Below are positions 51,480-59,545 of a stretch of 64,000 nt of DNA, piece after piece. Origin of the DNA: Streptomyces sp. V4I2 (GTDB lineage Bacteria > Actinomycetota > Actinomycetes > Streptomycetales > Streptomycetaceae). The notes beneath the pieces were generated by a model. It saw only the letters and a program-made list of their open reading frames with translations, had not been told where the DNA came from and ran no database searches. Positions within the stretch are counted from its first letter, which is position 1, and each line of letters begins with the position of its first letter. Both the position numbers and the translations under genes were made by a program. The stretch lies in NCBI RefSeq assembly GCF_030817655.1, contig NZ_JAUSZM010000003.1, positions 5,704,001 through 5,768,000 on the forward strand, written 5' to 3'.

Positions 51480-52049
51480 GGTGGGTGACGCTGTACGCGC
51501 GCTCCCGGCAGGTACCCGCCTCGCTGGCCCTCGTGCTGATCGGTGCGGGACGGTGTGGGCGCTCACGCAGGGCACGGGCGAGGGGCCGGGGGATCCGAGG
51601 ACGGCCGCACTGGTGCTGACCGCGGCGGTCGCGGTGGCCGCGGCAGGACTGAGCGGGCAGGACCACACGCTGGACCGGACGGCCGCGTTCGGCTGGGTGC
51701 CCCGGCGTGCGGCGCATGTCCTGCTCATCGGCGCGGTCACCTGGGCGGTGCCGCCGGCCCTGGCGGTCATGGGCGACGGCCTGGCACCTACGGGGTTCAT
51801 CGTGCGGGACGCCGCCGGGCTGACGGGACTGGTCGCGATCGGGGCCGCGGCGTTCGGCGGGCGATACGGCTGGACCCTGCCGTTCGGCTGGCTCTCGGCG
51901 GCGCTCTTCGTCCCGCCCTCGGCCGGGGGACCGGTCAGGTGGCCACCTGGATGCTGCAGCCCTCGGACACCGCCGCCGCCACCTGGACGTCGCTGACCCT
52001 CGCGGCCGTAGGCACGTCGGCCTACGCGCTGGCGGGCCTCCGGCGCTGA
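51476..52049 (+). pseudogene. Membrane-protein gene broken by two single-base deletions
   Basis: Starting at GTG 51476, three frames in a row encode one consistent ~190-residue membrane protein: TLYARSRQVPASLALVLIGA, then (after ~51550) TVWALTQGTGEGPGDPRTAA, AHVLLIGAVTWAVPPALAVM, AAAFGGRYGWTLPFGWLSAA, and (after ~51930) TGQVATWMLQPSDTAAATWT to ALAGLRR. Each join is restored by adding one G inside a G run (gcgggacg and gccgggggacc). About five membrane helices. Function not recognised; a permease-like partner of the preceding remnant is possible. Confidence 0.65.
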
Positions 52050-52091
52050 CGCGGGGTTGTGAACGCCATCAGTGCCCGCTGATCAGCCGTG

Positions 52092-52097
52092 TACGCT
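52092..52097 (+). promoter_or_regulatory. -10-like hexamer TACGCT for a leaderless start
   Basis: TACGCT stands 7 nt before the ATG at 52105 with no ribosome site. Confidence 0.45.
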
Positions 52098-52104
52098 GAC
52101 GGCC

Positions 52105-53334
52105 ATGGTGCGCCCGTTACTGCCGCAACCGTGGATGCACAGGGCTTACGACCTGGCACTCGCGGTGCTGGTGGCCTACACGACGTTGTTCTACGACACG
52201 GGCTACGACCAACTCATCGGCCTTTCCATGGCGTTGGCCGTGGTGTTCCGCCGTCGCGCTCCTCTGACCGTCATGGCGGTCGTCGCCGCCCTCGCCCTGA
52301 CGCAGTATCTGCTGGCCGCCCTCGCCGAGCCGTTGGCGGGCGAACTCACCGGATACGACATCGCCCTCCTCATCGCGATGGTGACGGTGGTGATCCACGC
52401 CGAGGAGACGTGGAGGGCCTATACCGCCGGTGCCATCGTTGTCGTGGGCAACGTGCTGGCCTTCGGCGGGATCTCCTCGCTCAGCTCGGCGGCCGACTGG
52501 GACGAGTTCAACGAGAACCTGACCTTCACCGGGATCTGCGCGGCGGTGTGGCTGACCGCGTACGTACTGCGGACCCGTCGGCTGTTGGTGGCGGCCCTGG
52601 AGGAGCGTGCCGCCGGCGCCGAGCGGGAGCGTGCCCACCTTGTCCGGCTGGCCGCCGTCGAGGAACGCGCGGCGATCGCCCGTGAGTTGCACGACGTGGT
52701 GGCGCACAGCCTGGCCGTGATGATCATCCAGGCGGACGGGGCCAGATACGCGATCGCCGCGGATCAGGACAAGGCCAGCAAGGCGATGCAGGCGGTCGCG
52801 GGCACCGGCCGGGACGCGCTCGAGGACATGCGCAGCATCGTGGAGGTGCTGCGCGGTACGAAGAAGTCCGGCACCGACGGCGACGGCGATGGCGACGGCG
52901 GCCGTGAGGGTGCCGACGACCGTCGCCGGGTCGGGCTGGCCCATCTGGAACCGCTGGTGGAGCGGGCCCGCGCCGCCGGACTCCACGTGGACCTGCGCGT
53001 GGAGGGTGAGCCGCAGGGGCTCTCGACCGCCGAAGAGCTGACCCTCTTCCGGATCGCCCAGGAAAGCATGACCAACGCGCTGCGGCACGCCGGACCCGAG
53101 GCACACGTCACCGTCACGCTGGAGTTCCGCGACGGCACCGCCGTACTGGAGGTCCTCGACGACGGGGCCGGAAAGCTGGCGGGCTCCGCTCCCGTGCTGC
53201 CCGGATCGGGCGGCAACGGGCTGGTGGGCATGCGGGAGCGGGTCGATGTGCACGGCGGCCGGTTCACCGCCGGCCCCCGGCTCGGCCCGGGATGGCAGAT
53301 CAAGGTCGAACTTCCGGCGAAGGCGGCGGCATGA
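52105..53334 (+). CDS. NarL-type sensor histidine kinase (second system)
   Basis: 409 residues from ATG at 52105. Four to five membrane helices at the N-terminus (LALAVLVAYTTLFYDTGYD, LMAVVAALALTQYLLAALAE, IVVVGNVLAFGGISSL), HisKA_3 with RELHDVVAHSLAVMIIQADG (~195), a Gly/Asp repeat linker (DGDGDGDGG, ~260), and an ATPase domain with AQESMTNALRHAGPEA and GSGGNGLVGMRERV. The ending overlaps the response-regulator gene by ATGA. Lies upstream of a small membrane protein and an ABC transporter; such sets often sense antibiotics or wall stress and switch on export, which is an inference here. Confidence 0.93.
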   Translation: MVRPLLPQPWMHRAYDLALAVLVAYTTLFYDTGYDQLIGLSMALAVVFRRRAPLTVMAVVAALALTQYLLAALAEPLAGELTGYDIALLIAMVTVVIHAEETWRAYTAGAIVVVGNVLAFGGISSLSSAADWDEFNENLTFTGICAAVWLTAYVLRTRRLLVAALEERAAGAERERAHLVRLAAVEERAAIARELHDVVAHSLAVMIIQADGARYAIAADQDKASKAMQAVAGTGRDALEDMRSIVEVLRGTKKSGTDGDGDGDGGREGADDRRRVGLAHLEPLVERARAAGLHVDLRVEGEPQGLSTAEELTLFRIAQESMTNALRHAGPEAHVTVTLEFRDGTAVLEVLDDGAGKLAGSAPVLPGSGGNGLVGMRERVDVHGGRFTAGPRLGPGWQIKVELPAKAAA

Positions 53335-54056
53335 ACGGCGGAACGAACGGCGGCATGAGCGGCGGCATGAACGGTTCGGGTGCTGCGGCGAGCCCGATCC
53401 GGGTGGTGGTCGTGGACGACCAGCCCCTGGTGCGCGCCGGGTTCGCCATGGTGCTGGACGCACAGCCCGACATCGAGGTCGTCGGAGAGGCGGGGGACGG
53501 GGCGGAGGCGCTGGCGCTGCTGGAGCGGACCACGGCCGATGTCGTCGTCATGGACATCCGCATGCCCGTCATGGACGGGGTGGAGGCCACCGAGCGGATC
53601 GGCGAGCGCCCGAACCCGCCCAAGATCCTCGTCCTCACCACGTTCGACACCGACAACGACGCGTTCGCCGCGCTCCAGGCCGGCGCGAGCGGCTACCTGC
53701 TCAAGGACGTGCCGCCCGAGGACTTCCTCGCCGCGATCCGCGTGGTGGCGGCGGGTGACTCCGTCGTGGCCCCCCGGCTGACCCGCCGGCTGCTCGAACG
53801 GTTCGCCGGCCAACTGGTGCCCGCCCCCGAGCCGCAGGACGACGACCGGCTGGCCGTCCTGACCGAGCGGGAGCGGGACGTGCTGGAACTGGTCGGCCGC
53901 GGACTGTCCAACTCCGAGATCGCCGCTCGCCTGTACGTCGCGGAGACAACCGTGAAGACGCACCTCGGGCGGATCCTCACCAAGCTGGAGCTGCGCGACC
54001 GGGTGCAGGCCGTGGTGCTGGCGTACCAGACCGGGCTGGTCCGGCCGACCGGCTGA
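53331..54056 (+). CDS. NarL/FixJ-family response regulator (second system)
   Basis: 241 residues. A short Asn/Gly/Met repeat (NGGTNGGMSGGMNG) precedes the receiver with DDQPLV, phospho-acceptor Asp in VVMDIRMPVMDGVE (~74), Thr in LTTFDTD and Lys in LLKDVP. LuxR HTH: LTERERDVLELVGRGLSNSE with VAETTVKTHLGRILTKLEL. Paired with the kinase by ATGA overlap. The transporter genes 160 bp downstream are the natural target. Confidence 0.93.
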   Translation: MNGGTNGGMSGGMNGSGAAASPIRVVVVDDQPLVRAGFAMVLDAQPDIEVVGEAGDGAEALALLERTTADVVVMDIRMPVMDGVEATERIGERPNPPKILVLTTFDTDNDAFAALQAGASGYLLKDVPPEDFLAAIRVVAAGDSVVAPRLTRRLLERFAGQLVPAPEPQDDDRLAVLTERERDVLELVGRGLSNSEIAARLYVAETTVKTHLGRILTKLELRDRVQAVVLAYQTGLVRPTG

Positions 54057-54218
54057 TCCTTCCGGTGTAGGAAGCGGTCGCGCCTCGGCGTACGACCCGG
54101 GTCGTACGAGCGCGTGCCCGGGGGTCGTTTCCCGATCGGATGTGCGTGAAAGCCGCCTCCGCAAGGATTGTTGACGAAACGAAAGCACGTTTCACCGACG
54201 ATTCTCCGGGGGCATCCG

Positions 54219-54653
54219 ATGGTTATCACCGTTCAGAGCGACAGCCGCAGCAAGAAAGCGCTGGTATTCGGGATATCCCTAGCGGTCGTGGTGATGGCGG
54301 CCGTGGGAATCGGCGGCGCCTATTGGTTGCAGCAGCGCGATGCGCCGAGCCAGGCGTCGGCGGCCGACTGCGCTCTGGCCCAGAAGATCATCGACGAGGC
54401 GCAGAAGCTTCCCGCGGACAAGGCAGCCGTCGCGAAGTGGCGTAAGGACACGCGTGACCTGCGCATCGCGGAGATGAAGGACGGCTACCTCGGGCTGCGG
54501 ATCGCCACGTACGAGCAGTGGGCCGCCGACCATGCGACGGGTGCGGCCGAGGCACCGACGAAGCAGGAACTGGCCGACATGACGAAGACGGCCAATTCAC
54601 ATTGCACCGAGGCCAAACGCACTCTCGTGGTCCCGCAGATCGCGTCGTCCTGA
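54219..54653 (+). CDS. Single-pass membrane protein of unknown function
   Basis: 144 residues from ATG at 54219 (GGGGG upstream; the frame extends to 54168 without support). One helix, ALVFGISLAVVVMAAVGIGG (~14-33), then an outer domain of mostly helix (ADCALAQKIIDEAQKLPADK, DGYLGLRIATYEQWAADHAT) with a Cys near each end (DCALA and SHCTEA) that may pair. It sits between the two-component system and the ABC transporter, so a sensing or accessory role for that module is likely but unproven. Three 17-bp repeats separate it from the ATPase gene. Confidence 0.7.
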   Translation: MVITVQSDSRSKKALVFGISLAVVVMAAVGIGGAYWLQQRDAPSQASAADCALAQKIIDEAQKLPADKAAVAKWRKDTRDLRIAEMKDGYLGLRIATYEQWAADHATGAAEAPTKQELADMTKTANSHCTEAKRTLVVPQIASS

Positions 54654-54678
54654 CGTATTTCAACGCCACGAGGCAACG

Positions 54679-54729
54679 CAGCCGAAACAGCTACACAGCC
54701 GAAACAGCTACACAGCCGAAACAGCTACA
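54679..54729. repeat. 17-bp tandem repeat (cagccgaaacagctaca x3)
   Basis: Three exact, abutting copies directly upstream of the ABC ATPase start. The array ends ~17 bp before ATG and just before the ribosome site, so it lies in the 5' leader. Confidence 0.85.
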
Positions 54730-54745
54730 CAGGGGAATCAGACCC

Positions 54746-55531
54746 ATGGGAATCCGCGCCATCGCGCACAGAACTGAAAGCATGTCCCGCCACGTCGGCG
54801 ACGACACCGCCGTCGGCGCGGAGGACCTCGTCAAGGTCTACGGCCATGGCGACACCGGCGTACGAGCCCTGGACGGGGTGACCGTCGGCTTCGCACGCGC
54901 CCGCTTCACCGCCATCATGGGGCCGTCGGGTTCCGGCAAGTCCACCCTCATGCACTGCCTGGCCGGCCTCGAAACCGCCACCTCCGGGCGGGTGCTGATC
55001 GACGGTACGGACCTCACCGGCCTGTCCGAGCGGGCGCTGACCACCGTACGGCGGGACCGGATCGGCTTCGTCTTCCAGTCGTTCAACCTGCTGCCGCAGC
55101 TGACCGCGAGGCAGAACATCACCCTGCCGCTCGACCTGGCCGGCCGGCCCGTCGACCAGGAGCTGCTCGGCCATCTCATCGGCGTCCTCGGCATCGGCGA
55201 CCGGATGACCCACCGGCCCGGTGAGCTGTCCGGCGGCCAGCAGCAGCGGGTCGCGCTGGCCCGCGCCCTGGTGGCACGGCCCGCCGTGGTCTTCGCCGAC
55301 GAGCCCACCGGCAATCTCGACTCCCGCTCCGGCGCCGAAGTACTGGGCTTCCTGCGGGACTCGGCGCGTGACCTCGGGCAGACGGTCGTCATGGTGACCC
55401 ACGACCCGGGCGCCGCCGTGTACGCCGACCGCGTCCTCGTCCTCGCCGACGGCCGCGTCGTCGAGGACCTGGACACCCCCGGCCGGGCATCGGTAACCGA
55501 CGCGCTGCAGAACCTGGCGGGCACCCGATGA
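54746..55531 (+). CDS. ABC transporter ATP-binding protein (MacB/LolD type)
   Basis: 261 residues from ATG at 54746 (AGGGGA nine bases upstream). Walker A GPSGSGKST (~59-67), Q-loop QSFNLLPQLT, signature LSGGQQQR (~158-165), Walker B VVFADEPTGNLDS with D-loop, and His in VTHDP. The GNLDSRSG motif marks the MacB/LolD/FtsE group. An N-terminal extension of ~25 residues precedes the domain. It overlaps the permease gene by four bases (ATGA), so the two form one transporter, exporting a peptide, lipid or antibiotic. Confidence 0.93.
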   Translation: MGIRAIAHRTESMSRHVGDDTAVGAEDLVKVYGHGDTGVRALDGVTVGFARARFTAIMGPSGSGKSTLMHCLAGLETATSGRVLIDGTDLTGLSERALTTVRRDRIGFVFQSFNLLPQLTARQNITLPLDLAGRPVDQELLGHLIGVLGIGDRMTHRPGELSGGQQQRVALARALVARPAVVFADEPTGNLDSRSGAEVLGFLRDSARDLGQTVVMVTHDPGAAVYADRVLVLADGRVVEDLDTPGRASVTDALQNLAGTR

Positions 55532-58155
55532 GCCGGGGCCCGGGGCCGCGTCCTGAAGAGCGTCCGGGACCGCTGGCCGCCGTGCTGCGCACCCAGCTCG
55601 CCGGGGCGCTGGCCCGGCCCGGTCGGCTCCTCATGACCGGACTGTCCGTGCTCGTCGCCGCGTTCGTCGTGTTCGGCACCGTGATGGCCCAGCAGATCAC
55701 CGAACAGACCACCGTCGACCGGTTCCGCGGCACTCCCGAGGCCGCCGACCTGGTCGTGCTGGGGGACGACGACGTCATCACCGACGCGCAGACCAAAGCC
55801 GTCCAGGCGATACCGGGAGTCGCCGAGGTCGCCGCCCGTACGGAGAACGGGGTGTCGCTCGCCGAGGTCTCCCGACGCTATCTGGAGCTTCAGGGCGACC
55901 CCGGGAGCGGACCGCTGTCGCGGGTGCGGCTCGTGGCGGGCGGTTACCCGGACGGCCCCCTCGAACTGGCCGTGAACCGGCAGGCCTCGCAGCGACTGGA
56001 CATCGAGCCGGGCGACCGGGTCGGCCTGCTCGTCCCCGTGGGCGGGGACGCCGAAGCGGAAGACGGCACCGAGGGGACGCGGACGGTCACCGTGACCGTC
56101 ACGGGTGTGGTGGAGGCGAACTCCGACCGGGAGGCCACCGGTTACGCCCCCGCCGCCGCCCTCAACGCGATGGGACACATAGAGGGCTATCCGCGGATCG
56201 ACGTCCGCGCGGAAGACGGTGTCTCCGCCGAGGCCCTGACCGAGCGGCTGTCCGCGGTGTTCCAGCGCACCGACGGTTCGGCTTTCGAGTTCGTCCCCGG
56301 TGCCACCGTGCGCGCCGAGGAGGCCCGGGCCGCGGTGGACCAGTACGCGGACGTCTTCCGGCTCATCGCGATGTTCCTGGCGATCGCTGTCGTGGCCGCC
56401 GCCCTCGTCGCGACCTCGACGTTCCGGGTCGTCTTCGACCAACGCCTGCGCCAACTGGCGCTCCTGCGCACCATCGGCGCCCACCGCGGCCAGCTCGTCC
56501 GCGCGCTCGCCGTCGAGGGCGCACTGGTGGGACTCATCGCCGGTACGGCCGGCGTCCTGCTGGCGCTCGGCGCCGGATACGCCGCCCCGGTGATCGCCGA
56601 CGCGGCCGGACTGAGCCTCTCGGCGCCCGCGGTGCCCGTCGTCGCGGCCGTGGCGGTGGTGCTCGGCGCCGTCCTGGTGACCGTAGGCGCGGTGCTCGCC
56701 CCCGCGACGTCCGCCGCCGGGGTCTCCCCGCTGCAGACGCTGCGCAGCGCCGGCACCCTGGCGGGCGAACGCGGCATCGGCCGTGCGCGCCTCGGCATCG
56801 GCCTGCTCCTCACCGTCTGCGCCGCGGGACTGGCCGCTGTGCTCCTCGGGGATCTGCCCGAACCGGGCGACCTGAACTACGACTCGGTCGCGGGCCTGAT
56901 GCTGACGGTCCTCTCGGCCACCCTGGCGTTCCTCGCGCTGATCACCCTCGGCCCGCTGCTCGTACGCCCGTTGCTGGCGGCCGCCGGGTGGCCGCTGCGC
57001 CGGCTCGGCCCCACCGGGACACTCGCCGTCGGCGGCATCGGCGGTGCCCCGCGCCGCGCGGCGGCCGTGTCGGTCGTCGTCGCGCTCGGCGTCGCCCTGG
57101 TCTCCGGCACCCTGGTCGGCATCGCCACCCTGCAGGGCCACATGGACCGGGAACTGGCGGCCCAGGCCCCCGCGGATTTCGATGTGAGCGGCACCGTGAG
57201 CGCCGGTGAAACCACGAACGGCAAGGTCAGCGGCCTCAGCACCGATCTCGTACGCCGCCTCGAGGCCGTACCCGAGCTCGCCGACGCGACCGCATACCGG
57301 CAGACCGATGTCTCCGTCAGCGGCATGGAGGCGTCCGCCGTCGACCTGGACCCGACCGCTCTGCCCTCCTCACGGCTGCTTCGCCCGGTGAGCGGCTCGC
57401 TGAGCGATCTCGGTCCGGGTGAAGTGATCGTGAGCAGCAGACTCGCCAGGGGACTCGGCATGGCGGCCGGTGACAGCATCACCTTCACCACGGCGAACAA
57501 GGACACCGTCCGAATGTCCGTCGCGGCCACGCTGCCCGACGGAGGCCCCTTGGGCGCCGACGCCATCGTCACGCCGGGAGACCTGGACAAGATGGGCGCC
57601 TCGCCGCTGCCGGCCGGTGTCCTGGCGAATGCCGCCGAGTCGGGACAGGCGGCCCGCAACGCGGCGGAGCAGGCGATTCGCAAGACCGTCGGCGCGAACA
57701 GCGCGATCGAGCTGAGGATCCTCGCGGAGGAGCGCGACGACAGCGAGGCCGACATCGAGATGGTGGCGATCCTGTCGCTCGGTCTGCTCGGGCTCACCGT
57801 CCTCATCGCCGTCGTCGGCGTCGGCACGACGACCGGCCTCACCGTGCTGGAACGCACCCGCGAGTCAGGACTGCTGCGTGCGCTGGGACTCGGCCGGTCC
57901 GGGCTCCGCTTCCTGATCGGCATGGAGGCCGGCCTGTACGGCGTCCTCGGCGGCGTCCTCGGTCTGGCTCTCGGCGTGCCCTACGCCTGGCTGTCGGTCC
58001 GGCTGCTGAACCTCGGGGCGCCACTGCTGCTGCCGTACGGACAACTGCTGGCGGTCTTCCTGGGGTTGGTGTTCGTCACCGCGCTCGCCGGACTGCTGCC
58101 CGCCCGGCGCGCCGCCCGGGTCAGCCCGGTGGTGGCACTGGGCACCACCGAATGA
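55528..58155 (+). CDS. FtsX-like permease of an ABC exporter
   Basis: 875 residues with a duplicated layout: helix near the start (PGRLLMTGLSVLVAAFVVFG), a ~200-residue outer domain, three helices near ~275-400 (FRLIAMFLAIAVVAAALVAT, AVEGALVGLIAGTAGVLLAL), two central helices (LGIGLLLTVCAAGLAAVLLG and AGLMLTVLSATLAFLALITL), a second outer domain (~530-745) and four helices at the end (MVAILSLGLLGLTVLIAVVG, GLVFVTALAGLLPARRAARV). This is the 10-helix BceB-like/FtsX arrangement of single-gene permeases in Streptomyces. Works with the ATPase above. Large outer domains suggest binding of an antibiotic or a surface ligand. Confidence 0.9.
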   Translation: MSRGPGPRPEERPGPLAAVLRTQLAGALARPGRLLMTGLSVLVAAFVVFGTVMAQQITEQTTVDRFRGTPEAADLVVLGDDDVITDAQTKAVQAIPGVAEVAARTENGVSLAEVSRRYLELQGDPGSGPLSRVRLVAGGYPDGPLELAVNRQASQRLDIEPGDRVGLLVPVGGDAEAEDGTEGTRTVTVTVTGVVEANSDREATGYAPAAALNAMGHIEGYPRIDVRAEDGVSAEALTERLSAVFQRTDGSAFEFVPGATVRAEEARAAVDQYADVFRLIAMFLAIAVVAAALVATSTFRVVFDQRLRQLALLRTIGAHRGQLVRALAVEGALVGLIAGTAGVLLALGAGYAAPVIADAAGLSLSAPAVPVVAAVAVVLGAVLVTVGAVLAPATSAAGVSPLQTLRSAGTLAGERGIGRARLGIGLLLTVCAAGLAAVLLGDLPEPGDLNYDSVAGLMLTVLSATLAFLALITLGPLLVRPLLAAAGWPLRRLGPTGTLAVGGIGGAPRRAAAVSVVVALGVALVSGTLVGIATLQGHMDRELAAQAPADFDVSGTVSAGETTNGKVSGLSTDLVRRLEAVPELADATAYRQTDVSVSGMEASAVDLDPTALPSSRLLRPVSGSLSDLGPGEVIVSSRLARGLGMAAGDSITFTTANKDTVRMSVAATLPDGGPLGADAIVTPGDLDKMGASPLPAGVLANAAESGQAARNAAEQAIRKTVGANSAIELRILAEERDDSEADIEMVAILSLGLLGLTVLIAVVGVGTTTGLTVLERTRESGLLRALGLGRSGLRFLIGMEAGLYGVLGGVLGLALGVPYAWLSVRLLNLGAPLLLPYGQLLAVFLGLVFVTALAGLLPARRAARVSPVVALGTTE

Positions 58156-58192
58156 GTCCGGAGCCGGGAGAGACCGGGAGAGAAACGAACCC

Positions 58193-59053
58193 ATGCCGAC
58201 GAGCGAACTCAACCACTGGATCCAGTACGCGATGGATCTCCTGGGAATCTTCGCCTTCGCGCTCTCCGGAGCACTGCTTTCCGTCCGCAAGGACTTCGAC
58301 ATCTTCGGAACGGTCACTCTCGCCGAGGCGGCCGGCCTGGGCGGCGGACTCTTCCGCGACCTCGTCATCGGTGTCACCCCCGTGGCGTTCGCCGACCTCG
58401 GCTACTACCTGGCGCCGCTCGGCGCGGCCCTGATCGTCTTCTTCGGCGCGACCACCCACCACGACAACTCCCTCTTCGACGGGTTCGACGCGGCGGCACT
58501 GGGACTGTTCAGCGTCACCGGGACGATCAAGGCCCTCACCCATGGCTTCGGCCTCACGGCCGCGGCCACGCTCGGGGTGGCCACGGCCGTCGGCGGTGGA
58601 GTCCTCAGCAGCCTGCTGGCGCTCGAAGTGCCGCCCCTCCTGCGCTGGAACGGTGATCTGTACGCGCTGCCCGCCCTCGTCGGCGCCGGCGCCGTGGCAC
58701 TGCTGCACGCCGTCGAGTCGCTGAACGTCCTCACCGCGGTCGGTGCGGCCCTGGCGGCCTTCCTCCTGAGACTGCTCGCCCTCCGCCGCCACTGGCGCAC
58801 CCCTCGCTCGCGGATGTGGCGCGACCCTTTCACCGGACTGCGACAGCAGCCGGGCTCCGCGCAGTCGGGGGGTGGTGCGCAGTCGGGGGGTGGTGCGCAG
58901 TCGGGGGGTGGTGCGCAGTCGGGGGGTGGTGTGCCGTCGCGGGGTGGTGCGCCGTCGGGGGGTGCGGCCGCGGTCCATGGTCAGTACCCGGCGATGGAGG
59001 ACACCCTTCGCATCCGGCTCCCCGGCCGGCACACGCCGTCGCGGCCGAAGTGA
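58193..59053 (+). CDS. TRIC-family cation channel protein with repetitive tail
   Basis: 286 residues. The first ~205 are the UPF0126/TRIC fold of seven helices: YAMDLLGIFAFALSGALLSV, GTVTLAEAAGLGGGLFRDLV, AAALGLFSVTGTIKALTHGF, SSLLALEVPPLLRWNGDLYA and VLTAVGAALAAFLLRLLALR. The conserved glycine-rich pore segments are present. Bacterial TRIC proteins form trimeric potassium-type channels. The usual end is near HWRTPRS; here a further ~75 residues follow, including four AQSGGG repeats encoded by 18-bp tandem units (58858-58926). The tail is cytoplasmic or outer-facing low complexity, probably variable between strains. Confidence 0.88.
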   Translation: MPTSELNHWIQYAMDLLGIFAFALSGALLSVRKDFDIFGTVTLAEAAGLGGGLFRDLVIGVTPVAFADLGYYLAPLGAALIVFFGATTHHDNSLFDGFDAAALGLFSVTGTIKALTHGFGLTAAATLGVATAVGGGVLSSLLALEVPPLLRWNGDLYALPALVGAGAVALLHAVESLNVLTAVGAALAAFLLRLLALRRHWRTPRSRMWRDPFTGLRQQPGSAQSGGGAQSGGGAQSGGGAQSGGGVPSRGGAPSGGAAAVHGQYPAMEDTLRIRLPGRHTPSRPK

Positions 59054-59079
59054 TCAGAACCGGATGCGACCGCCGGGCA

Positions 59080-59188
59080 GAACGGCCGAGCGGCGGGTCG
59101 GCCGAATGGCCGAGGTGCGGTACGCGGAATCGGCTCCCCGGCCGAGGGAAGGACCTGCCGTCGGGCGGGATCGTCAAGGCATGCAGAT
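59080..59188 (+). repeat. ~109-bp interspersed element, copy B (plus orientation)
   Basis: Matches the minus strand of 48981-49090 at ~88% with one gap. It leads straight into the ATG of the small membrane protein at 59181, ending gggcgggatcgtcaaggcATG. In copy A the same words end at gatcgtcgaggcATG followed by nothing gene-like. Confidence 0.8.
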
Positions 59189-59465
59189 ACTCAACGTGAT
59201 CCAGATCAGCATCGCCGTCCTCGCCGGGCTCTGCCTCCTCGTCGCGGGAGTGTTCTCCGTCCTGACCTCCCTCAGCGGTGCGGGTACGGAGGGACTCGTC
59301 GCGGGACGTGCGGCCCGGGCGCCGGAACCGTACCTGTCCACACGTCGGCGGAATGCCGACCGGCGTGACCGCAGCCACGGCGGCCACGGCGGCCACGGCG
59401 GTTCGGCTGAGCGGCCGCCGCTGCCCACCCGCCGCCCGGGCGCGGCCTTCCCAGGGCCCTGCTGA
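59181..59465 (+). CDS. Small single-pass membrane protein
   Basis: 94 residues from ATG at 59181. One N-terminal helix (VIQISIAVLAGLCLLVAGVF) and a polar tail with His/Gly repeats (SHGGHGGHGGSAERP). The ribosome site is weak (caagg). Its start coincides with the end of the 109-bp element, which therefore likely supplies its promoter or leader. Function unknown. Confidence 0.5.
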   Translation: MQILNVIQISIAVLAGLCLLVAGVFSVLTSLSGAGTEGLVAGRAARAPEPYLSTRRRNADRRDRSHGGHGGHGGSAERPPLPTRRPGAAFPGPC

Positions 59466-59545
59466 CCGAGTGCCGCCCCGCCGAGAAGACCCGTCGCGCC
59501 GGAGAAGAACGAAGAGACAGAGACATGGAAGAACACGGAGGTCTC

